Notes under the pieces: model-generated | The model's input: only the letters and a program-made list of their open reading frames with translations | Database searches by the model: none | Told to the model about the DNA's origin: nothing | From: Sweltsa coloradensis | Taxonomy: Eukaryota; Arthropoda; Insecta; Plecoptera; Chloroperlidae | DNA length: 64,000 nucleotides | NCBI GenBank assembly: GCA_024449915.1 | Contig: JAMZAV010003075.1 | Coordinates: forward strand, 1 to 64,000 | Reading direction: 5' to 3' | Program-made: the position numbers and the translations under genes | Shown here: in pieces, positions 26,501 to 34,580 of the stretch | Layout: every line of letters starts with the position of its first letter | Numbering within the stretch: the first letter of the stretch is position 1

Positions 26501-29500
26501 AACTAGTGACTATTATAGTTTATTGACTTTTTCTCGCCGCCGCGCTACGAGAAGAAATTTTGATGTGATTGCAAGTATTTTGGTTTTGGTTTGCCAGTTC
26601 CAACAGCAAGGGGATGGTGTTGGTGGAGATGGGGGGGGGCACCCGGCGCCGGCGGGGGGATGTAGAAGTGAGTAGTACCGTGAATCGTGTCATTACAGGT
26701 TACAGCTGACGCTTACACATTTATTGGAAAGTTGCATGATTCAATCAAAATGTCCAGTATACACTCATCCCCCAAGCTCGCATATTGTGAGTGTCAATTT
26801 GGTACTTGCGAGTTACATTATTGGTTGTAAGGCATCCTCAAGTATAATTTTTGCGAGATTTAAATTGCGAGCTCGGGTAGTGTTACTTAGTTGACGCCTG
26901 TTAATCGCGTCCTAAAATAGCGTTTTAGGCCATAAAATATAACGAACCACCCAAAAAATTTTTGCCTTCGGCGAAATTGCCTCCGGCGCAATTGCCTCCG
27001 GCGGCTGGGGCTTCGCCCCAGACCCTGCTTTACTACGCGACCTCATACGGGCCTATTACATGCCAGCATCCCGGGCCTTTTCGACCCAGTCCGCGCCTGA
27101 ACGTAGGCCTACATGTAAGCTTACTCTTAGCTGACAATGTTCATTTCCATCCTAATCGGGGTTTGAACCCGAGTCTCCCACATTCCAGGTAGGCATAAAT
27201 GATAATAAATTTGTATGTGTCTGTACCCACTCAGTCATAACTGATTTTAAGTGGGAGACATTGAACCAAAGCGACTAAGCCAACCTTGTAGGCCCCAACG
27301 CAACCAACGAGTGAACGATTTAACGAACCCAAGATAGATTTTTTTTAAATAGGAAATATAGCAATCAGTGGCATGAAAAGTGCGAACACCCTGCGGATCA
27401 ACGCCAGAATCAACAAGGCCAATTCAGAACAAATTTAAATTTATTGTGTCTCGTTGCTAGGACGGCTCCAAAGTCACCATTTACAAATTCCTAGGTCAAG
27501 AACTGATGGACCTAAGTATAATAGCAACTGTGCTAAAGAAAGAAAGATTACAAAAATACAAATACAAATGAGAAGTTAAAACACTTCTTGTTGTTGTTGT
27601 TGTTTCACTTCTTCTGCAGTTGACTTTCTAGTCGGTGGCAGACTTAGTCCTCTTCACTACTATTCTTCTTACTCCATGCTCCCTCTTGCCTCAATCCTCA
27701 TCTTCCAAGCTTGCCTCTTGCTCCTCCCTTTGTTTTCCTCTTTCCTCGTCCATTCCAGGTGTGTCCATAGGCAGTGATTTTGATTTTAGTTTCAACACGA
27801 ATCCCTTTATGTCCTTTTGCCCTACGACCCCCTCCGCCAGACCATTCCACTCGACTATCGACTTCTAGGCAAGTAGGAAAACCTTCCTAAGTCCGTGCCC
27901 CATATTCCCCTTTCAAACTTCCCCCATGGTCCCCTCTTGCAATGTAGTTAGCCTTCCTCAGGTCTCTGTGCAGTTCCTGCCATCCTTCATGCTCCTAACT
28001 TCAAGTTTCTCCCATCCTAAATCCCTCACCATCCCTCCCACACTCTCATAGATCCTCCCTTTGTTACCATTTTCATCAGTCACTTCCCTCCATATCCTTC
28101 TCACTTTTAAGACTCTCCTGGCTGCTCTCCTCTGAACCGCTTCTATGCCCGCTATCTCACCAACTTTGTATGGGTCCCAAACCGCTGCTCCATACTCCAA
28201 CGTGGGCCTAACTAGGGTTTTGTACGCCTGACCCCTGAGTTCTTGGCCTGCCCCTTTGAGAGTCCTCATTACGAAATTTAAACACCTGAATCCCTTTTTT
28301 ATCACTGTATTAATATGGTTATTCCATTTGAGTTGACAATGGAACCATATGCCAAGGTATTTTATTATTTCAACCCTTTCTAGGGTTTTCCCCATGATTG
28401 AGTACCCTCCTCCCTTTTCACCATTGTTTTTCTTTCTGGTGAATCGGATCCACTTGCATTTATCTACATTTAGACCCATGCAGTTCTCCGTCACCCATAT
28501 TCCCAGGATTTCCATATCCTCTCTTAGTTTCCCTTCATCATTTCTATTCCTTATCACCCTATAGATCACGCAACCGTCCGCAAAGAGACGCACTCTAGCT
28601 CCCATTCCATCCGCTATATCATTCACAAATATTGCGAAAAGCAGAGGCCCCAAAACACTGCCCTGCGGCACACCTGATGTTACCTCTGCCTCATCTGATA
28701 GCTCACCCCCCACCCTTACCCTTTGACTTCTATTTTCTAGAAAGTCCTTAATCCATCTTAATACCCACTCATCCTTTACTAGGCCTACCGATTCCACTTT
28801 TTTCCAACAGTTTCCCATGCGGTACCTTATCGAACGCCTCCCTTCTCGAAGTTTATGAAGACCGCGTCCACTTCGCCTCCCTTGTCTAACTCTCCAGCTA
28901 ACTCATTAACCAACCCCAGGAGCTGCGTCTCACATGAATAGCCCCTCCTGAACCCATGCTGACTCTCTGACATCCAGTTTTTTTTTCCATCCAGTGGGAA
29001 TCGAACCCTGGACTTTCTGCATTGGAAGCAGAGACACTAACCACAAGACAAGACCAACGACTCACGAGCCACACAAACTTTTACCTTTTTTCTTCAGCAC
29101 GGTATTCCAGGTTATTGTTACAACTAGGCCTAGATGTGGAATGGTGAGGAACCGTTTATTCACCTCTAGAAAATCGTTAAGATCTTGGACAATGGGCAAC
29201 GGCCATGACCCAGCTCCCACGGGTCACGATCCCATGGTCGGTAGAGCTACAGGTCATGGCCGTGGCCATGTTCTGCGCAGTTCACGGCAGCTGTGCATGG
29301 CACGGCCCGATGACCGTTGCCGGAACAAGAGTCTAGCTAAGCTAGGCTAGGGCTAGGGGTAGTAGGCCCCTAGTTCTTACCTGACGTAGGAGATCTTAGT
29401 TTCAATTGCTCAGCTAGATCAATTACTTTCTTCCAATTTGATTCCTCTCGACTCTTTTCAATATCTGTTTCTATACGGCTAAAATTTCTATTTTTGCCTG

Positions 29501-29504
29501 CCAT
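2398..29504 (-). CDS. TTC7: TTC7 (tetratricopeptide repeat protein 7), 10 exons, 3' end outside window
   Basis: TTC7 is the TPR scaffold that, with FAM126 and EFR3, holds phosphatidylinositol 4-kinase III alpha at the plasma membrane for PI4P synthesis (established for the family). Ten coding segments align in order with TTC7A/B: 29381-29504, 25726-26046, 20980-21144, 20405-20531, 19514-19771, 15226-15373, 14079-14267, 11109-11287, 10177-10459 and 2398-2551. Every junction has GT..AG ends and matching phase, giving 649 complete codons with no break. Family blocks seen include QLAEVLLRGV, EAMAGRDAVLSQ, ERAMKFAFEE, LLVLLLSAQKQ and TAKHMLALWK. Vertebrate TTC7 is about 850 residues, so roughly 200 C-terminal residues lie left of position 1. 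The introns are up to 7.6 kb and loaded with transposons, but no exon is hit. The ATG was chosen because it opens the conserved N-terminal block and follows directly on non-coding sequence. Whether the product is closer to TTC7A or TTC7B cannot be said; invertebrates usually have one gene. Confidence 0.93.
3367..4017 (-). mobile_element. Helitron-like copy inside the left inverted arm
   Basis: In minus orientation it starts at the GATGAGCG-type end near 4017 and ends with CCTAGT at 3367. The inside holds three diverged units of about 180 bp, each with a TAAAATTGCGATTTTCAT core and AAAGCATGTAGGTGTTATAA. Its 3' tip differs from other copies and is shared with the right arm. Confidence 0.65.
4027..6632. 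repeat. Inner inverted repeat nested in the large element
   Basis: Positions 4027-4340 and about 6262-6632 are inverted and diverged copies. Shared stretches include CATTGTTTGTATCTT, CTCATTGTGACAATAT and TTTCACAGACAAGAG. The 1.9 kb between holds a G run at 5026-5038 but no gene that I recognise. Confidence 0.6.
6633..7879. other. Interior of large element, no gene seen
   Basis: AT-rich with only short frames. A piece near 7360-7410 (AGAGCCATGCTCTGG, GGGCCCAGA) recurs in similar form near 46725-46765, pointing to a small dispersed repeat. Confidence 0.4.
7880..8312 (+). mobile_element. Helitron-like 3' portion in the right inverted arm
   Basis: The mirror image of 3367-3805. It ends TTCCTAGT at 8312 after ACGCTCATCCAACAACGCG. 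The 5' end is missing because the arm stops inside the repeat. Confidence 0.65.
9150..9960 (-). mobile_element. LINE 3' fragment: RNase H plus CCHC finger
   Basis: A 245-codon frame (9169-9906) encodes an RNase H fold with the acidic residues in YDGELKAI and MSDSKTAI and the late motif WIPAHCEVYGNEKADYLA. A CGLCGKEEQNREHLMRC zinc finger follows. The first strand's catalytic Asp is missing or truncated. This is the C-terminal part of a non-LTR retrotransposon polyprotein (I or Jockey-like groups carry such domains). It is 5' truncated and lies in TTC7 intron 9. Two further degraded copies occur at 15845-16440 and 38295-38490. Confidence 0.75.
10177..10459 (-). CDS. TTC7: TTC7 exon 9
   Basis: Residues 504-598. 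Includes EYYLALQYACGCQVSEA, the hallmark SLHLLVLLLSAQKQHAEALA and ELALEEYPDNLNLLYVKANL. Acceptor TTTCCAG; donor GTAGGT after GAT. Exon GC content is clearly higher than the AT-rich flanks. Confidence 0.94.
11109..11287 (-). CDS. TTC7: TTC7 exon 8
   Basis: Residues 445-503, from VNEGLDWSCQALL to NAFDAFN. Acceptor TTGTTTCAG, donor GTAAGG. It corresponds to the TPR region upstream of the most conserved TTC7 helix. Confidence 0.92.
11337..11570. mobile_element. Palindromic MITE, copy 1
   Basis: Ends TAGCCGATTTTCA and TGAAAATGGTA. The two halves are imperfect inverted copies (AAAGCATTATGGGAG and CTCCCATAATGCTTT; GCTAAATGC and GCATTTAGC). A second copy in the opposite orientation lies at 23661-23907. 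A TA borders each end, so a TA target is possible. Confidence 0.65.
11571..12014. other. Intron sequence, nothing recognised
   Basis: AT-rich TTC7 intron sequence without open frames, tRNA-like boxes or clear inverted ends. Confidence 0.4.
12015..12180. repeat. Possible third Helitron-like subfamily remnant
   Basis: The layout AGTGAGCGCAGCGAAG, CACTCACTG, TTTGTTTGTCTATTTGTTCG and TTGAGCTGAAATTTTT parallels the 5' half of the Helitron-like copies (GAGCGAAGCGAAG, CACTG, TTTGTTTGT, GATGAAATTT), but the sequence is not the same. Weak support. Confidence 0.3.
12680..13135 (-). mobile_element. Helitron-like copy, subfamily 1, 3' truncated
   Basis: Minus orientation with the 5' tip TTGGATGAGCGTAGC at 13135, then the CACTACACTGGAGAAAAAAA block and two ~180-bp units. 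The 3' hairpin end is absent. It lies in TTC7 intron 7. Confidence 0.65.
13136..14078. other. Intron sequence, nothing recognised
   Basis: AT-rich intron. A tract of TAAAT-type repeats lies near 13800-13860. No coding or transposon signature was seen. Confidence 0.4.
14079..14267 (-). CDS. TTC7: TTC7 exon 7
   Basis: Residues 382-444, exactly 63 codons. Begins SFERAMKFAFEEPHVWMQHA (TPR helix) and ends ICYQNLNQ. Acceptor TTCTTGCAG, donor GTACGC, phase 0 at both ends. Confidence 0.94.
14268..15225. other. TTC7 intron 6, nothing recognised
   Basis: AT-rich, with short ATA-type runs near 15045-15080. No element ends found. Confidence 0.4.
15226..15373 (-). CDS. TTC7: TTC7 exon 6
   Basis: Residues 332-381. 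Begins SEAMAGRDAVLSQSPEFKD and ends TIALVRWGHVDLLNE, as in TTC7 proteins. Acceptor CTTTTCAG, donor GTAGGC. Confidence 0.93.
15845..16440 (-). pseudogene. Degraded copy of the RNase H/CCHC LINE
   Basis: Parallels 9150-9600 base by base in many stretches (for example CCAGTAGAGACGAGCC, CGCACAATCTGCAGGTACTGGC), but all frames are broken by stops and indels. It is in TTC7 intron 5. The preceding 15374-15844 shows nothing recognisable. Confidence 0.6.
16779..17784. mobile_element. hAT-type element, 1,006 bp, with ATCGAT arrays
   Basis: The terminal inverted repeat is TAGGGTTGCCGTT. The 8-base flanks TTCAAAAG and TTCAAGAG differ at one base, as for a hAT target duplication; joining the flanks restores the sequence of the uninterrupted relative at 41155. 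Both subterminal regions are packed with TATCGATTATCGAT-type words. No transposase frame, so non-autonomous. Confidence 0.8.
17964..18871. mobile_element. TTAA-flanked DNA element, 908 bp
   Basis: Flanked by TTAA on both sides (17960-17963 and 18872-18875). The ends are inverted (GGCTATTCCA and TGGAACAGCC). Removing it restores the host repeat read at 41330 (GGTCTAAGTTCAGAG). The duplicated TTAA suggests piggyBac or Kolobok groups. A 72-codon frame at 18092-18310 has no recognisable content. Confidence 0.7.
19041..19513. other. TTC7 intron 5 part, nothing recognised
   Basis: Contains a more GC-rich patch near 19170-19290 without open coding similarity. No element ends seen. The 19772-20404 and 20532-20979 introns are likewise unremarkable. 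Confidence 0.4.
19514..19771 (-). CDS. TTC7: TTC7 exon 5
   Basis: Residues 246-331. Reads TMLSAVESSATQSLRLTLT, then RQLAEVLLRGV, and ends NEEIILLLLI, all in family order. Acceptor GATTCTAG, donor GTATGT, phase 2 at both ends. Confidence 0.93.
20405..20531 (-). CDS. TTC7: TTC7 exon 4
   Basis: Residues 204-245. It carries LETALQRAPILHIQAGKLQ, matching the family helix ending in the RFR-type block before the next exon. Acceptor TTTTGTGTAG, donor GTAAAT; the exon ends in phase 2. A longer overlapping frame on the same strand is not the coding one. Confidence 0.88.
20980..21144 (-). CDS. TTC7: TTC7 exon 3
   Basis: Residues 149-203, reading GMCLEKVPPPSSSKFKQAEW and then CFELAGDLTLLYLQEQDK with a short glutamine run. 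Acceptor GCTGATAG; the donor GTTCGG is weak, but it is the only GT that gives phase 1 agreement with the next exon. Confidence 0.86.
21318..23118 (-). mobile_element. RTE-like LINE, 5' truncated and frameshifted
   Basis: Pieces of one polyprotein on the minus strand: KVDFEGNKKMLYGMIKNKR (from 23116), CMKNGRAAGVDEVYIEMI, IVPLYKKGDRKEVKNYRGIT, the catalytic MIYADDILVWGE near 22165, and the C-terminal block RERLRWYGHVRRMGEERIPR with RRVGRPREKWKDQIRND. Frames shift several times and stops intervene, so it is dead. The truncation at 23118 abuts plain intron. The relative at 30690-35575 shows the missing parts. Confidence 0.8.
23119..23660. other. Intron sequence, nothing recognised
   Basis: AT-rich part of TTC7 intron 2 with no open frames of interest. 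Confidence 0.4.
23661..23907. mobile_element. Palindromic MITE, copy 2
   Basis: The opposite-orientation relative of 11337-11570. Ends TAGACCATTTTCAG and GAAAATCGGCTA, with the same inner motifs (AAAGCATTTTGGGAG, GCATTTAGCGTG). Both copies lie in TTC7 introns. Confidence 0.65.
24010..24200. repeat. tRNA-like/SINE-like fragment
   Basis: A B-box-like GGGTTTGATACCCC at 24073-24086 lies next to a short inverted repeat (CCAGTTCGTATGG / GCACGAACTGG). Could be a worn SINE head. Weak support. Confidence 0.3.
24838..25560. mobile_element. Non-autonomous DNA element with ~35-bp inverted ends
   Basis: The left end CCCTTGACACGAGCAATTAA and right end (reverse) CCCTTTACACGAGCAATTAG are inverted, followed on both sides by TTGCTAGCAATG. 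The right flank has TTAA; the left flank reads CTAA, so a degraded TTAA target is possible. No transposase frame. It lies 165 bp from TTC7 exon 2. Confidence 0.6.
25726..26046 (-). CDS. TTC7: TTC7 exon 2
   Basis: Residues 42-148, with the family blocks GEGKLELYLEEYPP, LLLGKVHYAMGLYQEALNYY and LRIVAESYAIKG. The acceptor TTTTTTCACAG precedes 26046 and the donor GTAATA follows 25726. Phase 1 at both ends. Confidence 0.93.
26244..27099. mobile_element. hAT-type element, 856 bp, exact 8-bp duplication
   Basis: The inverted ends CAGGCGCGGACTGG are directly flanked on both sides by AACGTAGG (26236-26243 and 27100-27107), an exact 8-base target duplication typical of hAT. No transposase frame. A perfect 18-base palindrome GGGGTGCGATCGCACCCC lies at 26269-26286, close to the left end. 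In TTC7 intron 1. Confidence 0.85.
27190..27592 (-). mobile_element. SINE body (head separated by a LINE)
   Basis: Matches the bodies at 40152 and 51734: AAGTGGGAGACATTGAACC, GATCAACGCCAGAATCAAC, GGACGGCTCCAAAGTCACC and AACTGATGGACCTAAG occur in the same order. The tRNA-like head is missing here, but a head on the same strand occurs at 28985-29075, beyond the LINE. Confidence 0.75.
27593..28982 (-). mobile_element. CR1/Jockey-like LINE, 3' part, RT active site mutated
   Basis: A 286-codon frame (27958-28818) includes SGVPQGSVLGPLLFAIFVND and the catalytic box as LFADGCVIY, where ADD has become ADG. YLGIWFHCQLKWNNHI, YKTLVRPTLEYGAAVWDPY and RRAARRVL follow. Upstream, in another frame, the finger region continues to 28980. 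The last 300 bases keep a frame to 27620, then a CAA-type tail. Dead by mutation and truncation. Confidence 0.8.
28985..29075 (-). mobile_element. tRNA-derived SINE head
   Basis: The minus strand reads CTTGTGGTTAGTGTCTCTGC, TTCCAATGCAG and the B-box CAGGGTTCGATTCCCACT, the same as the heads at 40152 and 51734. It stops where the LINE begins. Confidence 0.7.
29381..29504 (-). CDS. TTC7: TTC7 exon 1 (start codon)
   Basis: Encodes residues 1-41 beginning MAGKNRNFSRIETDIEKSRE, the usual TTC7 N-terminus. ATG is at 29504-29502 and the donor GTAAGA begins at 29380. It ends in phase 1 and completes a GAA codon with exon 2. No continuous reading frame long enough to flag it exists outside the exon; I found it by reading the reverse strand. 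Confidence 0.9.
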
Positions 29505-30083
29505 GTTTTAGGCCTAGACTAGTAGGTAGCTAGGCTAGGTAGGGTGGCCCTAGGCCTGGGCCGGCTGTAAGTCTAGGCCTTTGACCAAAATCTCTTCCAA
29601 GGCCCTAGCCTGAGCCAATATTATGTATGGGCTTACCCGTGCTTATTTAAAGTCACCCTATATTTCAATACTTGTGTATACCTGCCTACGCTTTCGTAGG
29701 CCTAGTAAATTGGCCTTGATATTCTCTTTAATTCCAGTGACTGACAGTTACCGTGATCAGTCACCATCACTGTTTACTAGAATGATCTTGTTAGTAGTTT
29801 GGTAGCAGTGATATCACATATGATTTGCATGGTTGGTAGACCTAGCACCAAAGGCGCTTTTCCCAAAGGGCCTTGCTTGGTCGCTTTATGATTTAAAGTC
29901 CTCCACGTTATATAACTGAGTGGGTAGACTCTAAATAAAATTTATTTATTTATTTAAATGCAAGAAAGATGGCTGAAAAAAGAGCGGGATAAACCCAAAC
30001 CAAAGATGATAAACGAATCTCGAACATTCGTATGGCCCAATTCCCTAACACAAGGGTCAAAAAATCATTCTCCCACAAAACAT
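29505..30083. other. TTC7 upstream region
   Basis: Holds the 5' UTR and presumably the promoter on the minus strand, but no TATA box or other element can be fixed. TAGGCC words are dense at 29505-29600. At 29905-29960 there is a SINE 3' end in plus orientation (GAGTGGGTAGACTCTAAATA). Confidence 0.4.
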
Positions 30084-30620
30084 ACTAGGAAAACGCTTAA
30101 GTCCCGCCGCGTTGTTGGATGAGCGTAATTGGTGCATTGAGCTGCCATGAGTTACGCGGATTTTCTGTTGTACTGTGAAAAAATTATTACTTAGTCGAAG
30201 ATTTTTTTTAATTAAATTAAATTAAATAAAAAATAAACTTAATTTTTTTAATAAACCGTAGTTTAAAAAAAAATAAAAAATCATAAAATTGCAATTTTCA
30301 TAAGAAATAATTATTTGATTGCGCTCAAATTCAACACGAGTATATTAATTCATAAAATTAAGGTTCTGTGAAAAAATCATTACAATAGGATAAAGCATGT
30401 AGGTGTTATAAGTCAAAGAATAGTTTTAAAAAAGAAAAAAACGTAAAATTTCGATTTTCATAAGAAATAATTTTTCGATTACGCTCAAATTTCACACGAA
30501 TATCTTAATTCATAAAATTAAGGTTCTGTGAAAAAATCATTACAATCGAATAAAGCGTGTAGGTGTTATAAGTCGAAGAAATTTTTAAGAAATCGAAAAA
30601 AATCGTAAAATTGCGTTCTT

Positions 30621-30622
<2 letters not shown>
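30084..30622 (-). mobile_element. Helitron-like copy, subfamily 1, 5' truncated
   Basis: The 3' end CCTAGT at 30084 is preceded (minus strand) by AACGCGGCGGGACTTAAGCG and ACGCTCATCCAACAACGC. Three ~180-bp units follow. The copy is cut at 30622 by a TAA run. Confidence 0.7.
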
Positions 30623-30651
<29 letters not shown>

Positions 30652-30660
30652 GTAATAATC
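30622..30660. repeat. (TAA)n microsatellite
   Basis: Eleven or so TAA units with one change. It may be the 3' tail of the LINE on the minus strand that begins next to it. Confidence 0.8.
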
Positions 30661-32256
30661 AAAACTCTATTCCCAACAATGTCGGGTTGAGTGGTGTTCT
30701 TCACACCGATATCTAGGGCACGAAACTATTTTTTGCCGAGATTGCCAGGCTCAGCGTTTCTTCATCATCATCATCATCATCATCATCATCGTCATCTTCA
30801 TCCTGCATCATCTGCTTCTCCACCAATTTTCTCCACTCCTTCCTGTCCTCCCACAGCTTCAATTCCGTCACCTGGTTCCACGATTCACCTCTCTCTTCAA
30901 CGTCTCCTTCGATCAATCTTCCCCATCTTTCTCTCGGTCTTCCTACTTTTCTTTTACCTTCCTCTCCTGCTTCGAAGTCTCGTCTTGGGATCCTATCCAT
31001 ATCCATCCTCTTCATATGACCAAACCATCTTAAACGTTCCCTTCCTATTTTTAAACCTCAACTTCTCCAGACCTAATTCCTTTCTTATAACGTCGCTTCT
31101 AATCCTGTCCAGTTTTGTAACTCCCTTTATACTTCTCAAAAACTTCATCTCTGCTGCTTCCAACTGACTCTCTTCCTTTGATCCAACTGTCCAAGTTACT
31201 GCACCGTAAGTAAGTATAGGTATGAAGTATGCTTTATAGAAAAGAACCTTGCATCTCTGTGGAAACAGCTCGTTCCAAAGCAGCTTTCGCACCAGTTGAT
31301 AAAATCCTTCGGCTTTTTGTACCCTAGCTGTTACTTCTCTATTTACTTTAGCATCTTTTGTCAAGATACTTCCTAGGTACTTAAATTCTTCCTTTTCTTC
31401 TAATAATTTTCCACGAAGTCTTAACTTTTCTTGATTCTTAGGCATGCCTTTTATATCCTTTTTCATAACTAAACATTCACTTTTATTCTGACTAATACTT
31501 AACCCAAACTCTGTTGCAACTACATTCCATCTCTCCACCTTTTCTTGCACCTCTTCAACACTCTCACCCCAAATTAAGACATCATCGGCAAAAACTAAGG
31601 TTCTAGTGTCTCTTCCGTCTATATTCGGTTCCACTCTTCGTAGTATTGATCCATTACGACAGTAAATAGAGTCGGTGATAAAACACTACCTTGCCTCAGT
31701 CCCTCATTTATTTCAAACCAATCTGATCTACCCACATTTGTCTGAACACAACTTGCACTCCCTACACGTATGTACTTTTTATCCTCTCTATCAAACCTCG
31801 TCCAACTCCCTTTTGCTCCAGACATTCCCATACTTTTCCTCGAGGCAGGCGATCGTATGCCTTTTCAAGATCTAAAAAGACAATATGCATTCCTTTTCCA
31901 TTTTCCCATCTCTTTTCCATGATTTGGCGGATAGAAAATATTGGATCGATAGTGGATCGCCCACTTCTAAATCCATATTGTTCCTCTCTTAGACTTGGTT
32001 CGACAACCTCCTTCAATCTATGTTCTATTACCTTTTCAAAAACTTTAGCACACTGACACATAAGGGTTACACCTCTATAGTTTTGACACTTCTTCCTATC
32101 ACCTTTTTTAAACAAGGGTACAATAATTCCTTTCTTCCAATCTTCTGGTACTTTCTTTTGCTTCCAGGCTGCACTAATTACTCGGAATAACCATAACTTT
32201 CCTTCAGCGCCGGCTGATTTAATCATTTCCACTGTAATTCCATCCACTCCTGGAGC

Positions 32257-34385
32257 CAGTGTTGTAAAAGTTACTTTTGTAAAGTAATTCAGTTACAGTT
32301 ACAGTTACTTGCTTGTAAAAGTAATTCAGTTACAGTTACAGTTACTTTATTTCCAAAGTAATTGAGTTACAGTTACAGTTACTTTAAGAAGTAACTGAGT
32401 TACTTTTTAAGTTACTTTCTTAAAAATGCATTAGGCCCTACTAAAAGCATGACGAACAGATTTTTTTTCTAAAAATAATTACACAAACTGTTTTTTTTTA
32501 CAATTAATTATATATTTTATTTCTCGGGCCTATAGACTAACATCCTTCATTACAACTACTCATTATGAAACAAAACAATAAATATTTTGTTAGTTATAAA
32601 TAACAATTGTTAATATAATAATAAAAATAATTAATAATTATATAATTATTATTATTATAATACAGATGATGCAACCACCAACCCTTGCTCATGAAAATAT
32701 TGCAACATTAGAAAATATCGTTTTTATTAGGTGAAACTAAATAATCTGATAATGATAATTTGAAAAATATGGAAGAGCAAAATATTTGTATCAGGTTATG
32801 TGGTGAAGACATTACATTAATAATTATATTATTATTATTATTCGTTCTGAGGACTCTATATTGACAACTGCTTATCGTGGGACATCTACTCTGATTAAGT
32901 AGCTCTAATTAATTAAATAAACTCTAATATTATATATGTATACTACGTAAAATGAAAACATTCAGATAGGAATTTGCTATTGATAGTATACTATGCCCTG
33001 ATTGAGTAACATTTGAGCTATGGATTAATAGTGTGGGGTAATACATCTAAAAACAATTTTTATCGGATCTTTGTCATGCAAAAAAAAAAGCTGTAAGAAT
33101 AATAGGAAAAACTAAGAAGCACTGTGTAGTGTCAGCTGTCAGCTTGGTTTTTGCCAAAATGCCAACATAAAAAAGTGCAACAAATATTTACTCACGAAGG
33201 AATGAAACTAAATTCAAAACAATATAATATCATAGATTTTTCAGTTATCTAATTGGATGAGCGAAGCAAAGACTTCAATTTCACTGACCTCCCAAAAAAT
33301 TTGTCTCAATTTTTCATTTGTTTTTGTTTTTTTGTTTGTATTTTTGTTTGTTTGTTCGCGCTCTAACTGGCAAACGGCATAATATGCGATCTTGATAAAA
33401 ATTTGAGGGGACCTTCAAAATCTCTGAACCAGACTTGCCACGTTTTTGGGTACAATCGATCAAATATTTCTTATGATTATCGTACTTTTACGACTTTTTT
33501 TCGATTTTTAATGAGATATTTTCGTGATATTTAGCAAACGGCTTCTTCAATCTTGATGGAACTTTATGGGAACGTTTAAAATCACTGAAATAATATAATA
33601 TGTTATGATTTTAGAGACATTTTAAGAAATATTTTTAATAGAAATCGTACTTTCAAGATTTTTTTTCCCGGTTCATAATATGATATCGTGACATTTCGGC
33701 CGATTATGACCAAACGGGTAGGGCTACAACGTTCATATTTTACATTGACATTAAGATTATGGTGATGTAGTGCCTTTTGAAAGAAAAAGTTGAAAACGTT
33801 GGTCAAATTTCATAGAAAGAAAGGTTTTTATATAAGCCTTTACACGTGTATAATTAACAAGTAACATCAAGTAACTATAGAAAAAGTAATGAGATCCCAC
33901 TTAAAAACGTAATCATTGGACATAAATGGAAAAAGCATACGCGATGCGGCCTAGTAGAATTCAAAGGATTTGCCTATCTATTGCAATTTTATCGTTGCAA
34001 ATAGCTGTTGCTTTGATTTATTGTTGTCATGTTGACCACGAAAAATTTAGCAATAAGAATGCATATTGAGTCAGCAGAAAAACCTCGTTCCATACTAGAG
34101 TTACCAAAAAGAAATAATAAAAAACATAAAAAATAAAAAATATTGTTTTAGTTTCAGACGTTGTGATATTATTTTAATTTTATATTACTGAACTGTAAAC
34201 AAGCATGGTTGGCAAAAGTAACTGTTAAAAAGTAACTGAAAACTGAGTATAATTACTTTTAAAAGTAATTCAGTTACAGTTACAGTTACCTTAAAATAAA
34301 AGTAATTGAAATAGTAATTCAATTACTCAAAAAGTAACTAATTACTTTTACTCAATTACTTTTACTCAGTTACTTTACAACACTG
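32257..34385. mobile_element. hAT-type element, 2.1 kb, inserted in the LINE
   Basis: The inverted ends CAGTGTTGTAAA are flanked by CCTGGAGC and CCTGCAGC (one mismatch), an 8-base hAT duplication. Removing the element and one flank copy makes the LINE frame run on as GRAAGVDG. Subterminal regions carry repeated AGTAATTCAGTTACAGTTAC words on both sides. No transposase frame. It hosts a Helitron-like copy at 33253. Confidence 0.85.
33253..33870 (+). mobile_element. Helitron-like copy, subfamily 2, inside the hAT
   Basis: The 5' tip TTGGATGAGCGAAGCAAAGA at 33253, then the TTTGTTTGTTTGTTCGCGCT and CAAACGGCATAATATGCGAT blocks, and the CTACAACGTTCATATTTTAC stretch near 33725. The CTAGT end is not found; the 3' end is truncated or worn. 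Confidence 0.65.
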
Positions 34386-34580
34386 CCTGCAGCTCTACCA
34401 TTCTTCATTGCTCCTAGCGCACGTCCCACCTCTTGTTCAGTTACCTCTATCTCCTCATCTTCTTCACTCTTTTCTATTTCTATTTCTTCCGAATTTGATA
34501 TTGGTGTTACATTCAATAGGTCTTGGAAATACTCTCTCCACATGTCTTGTATTTCCTGTGGATTAGTGACTTCTCCATTA

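Noticed and set aside
30762..30800. A protein with an aspartate-rich functional tail
   Set aside because: The run comes from an ATC microsatellite inside a dead LINE frame.
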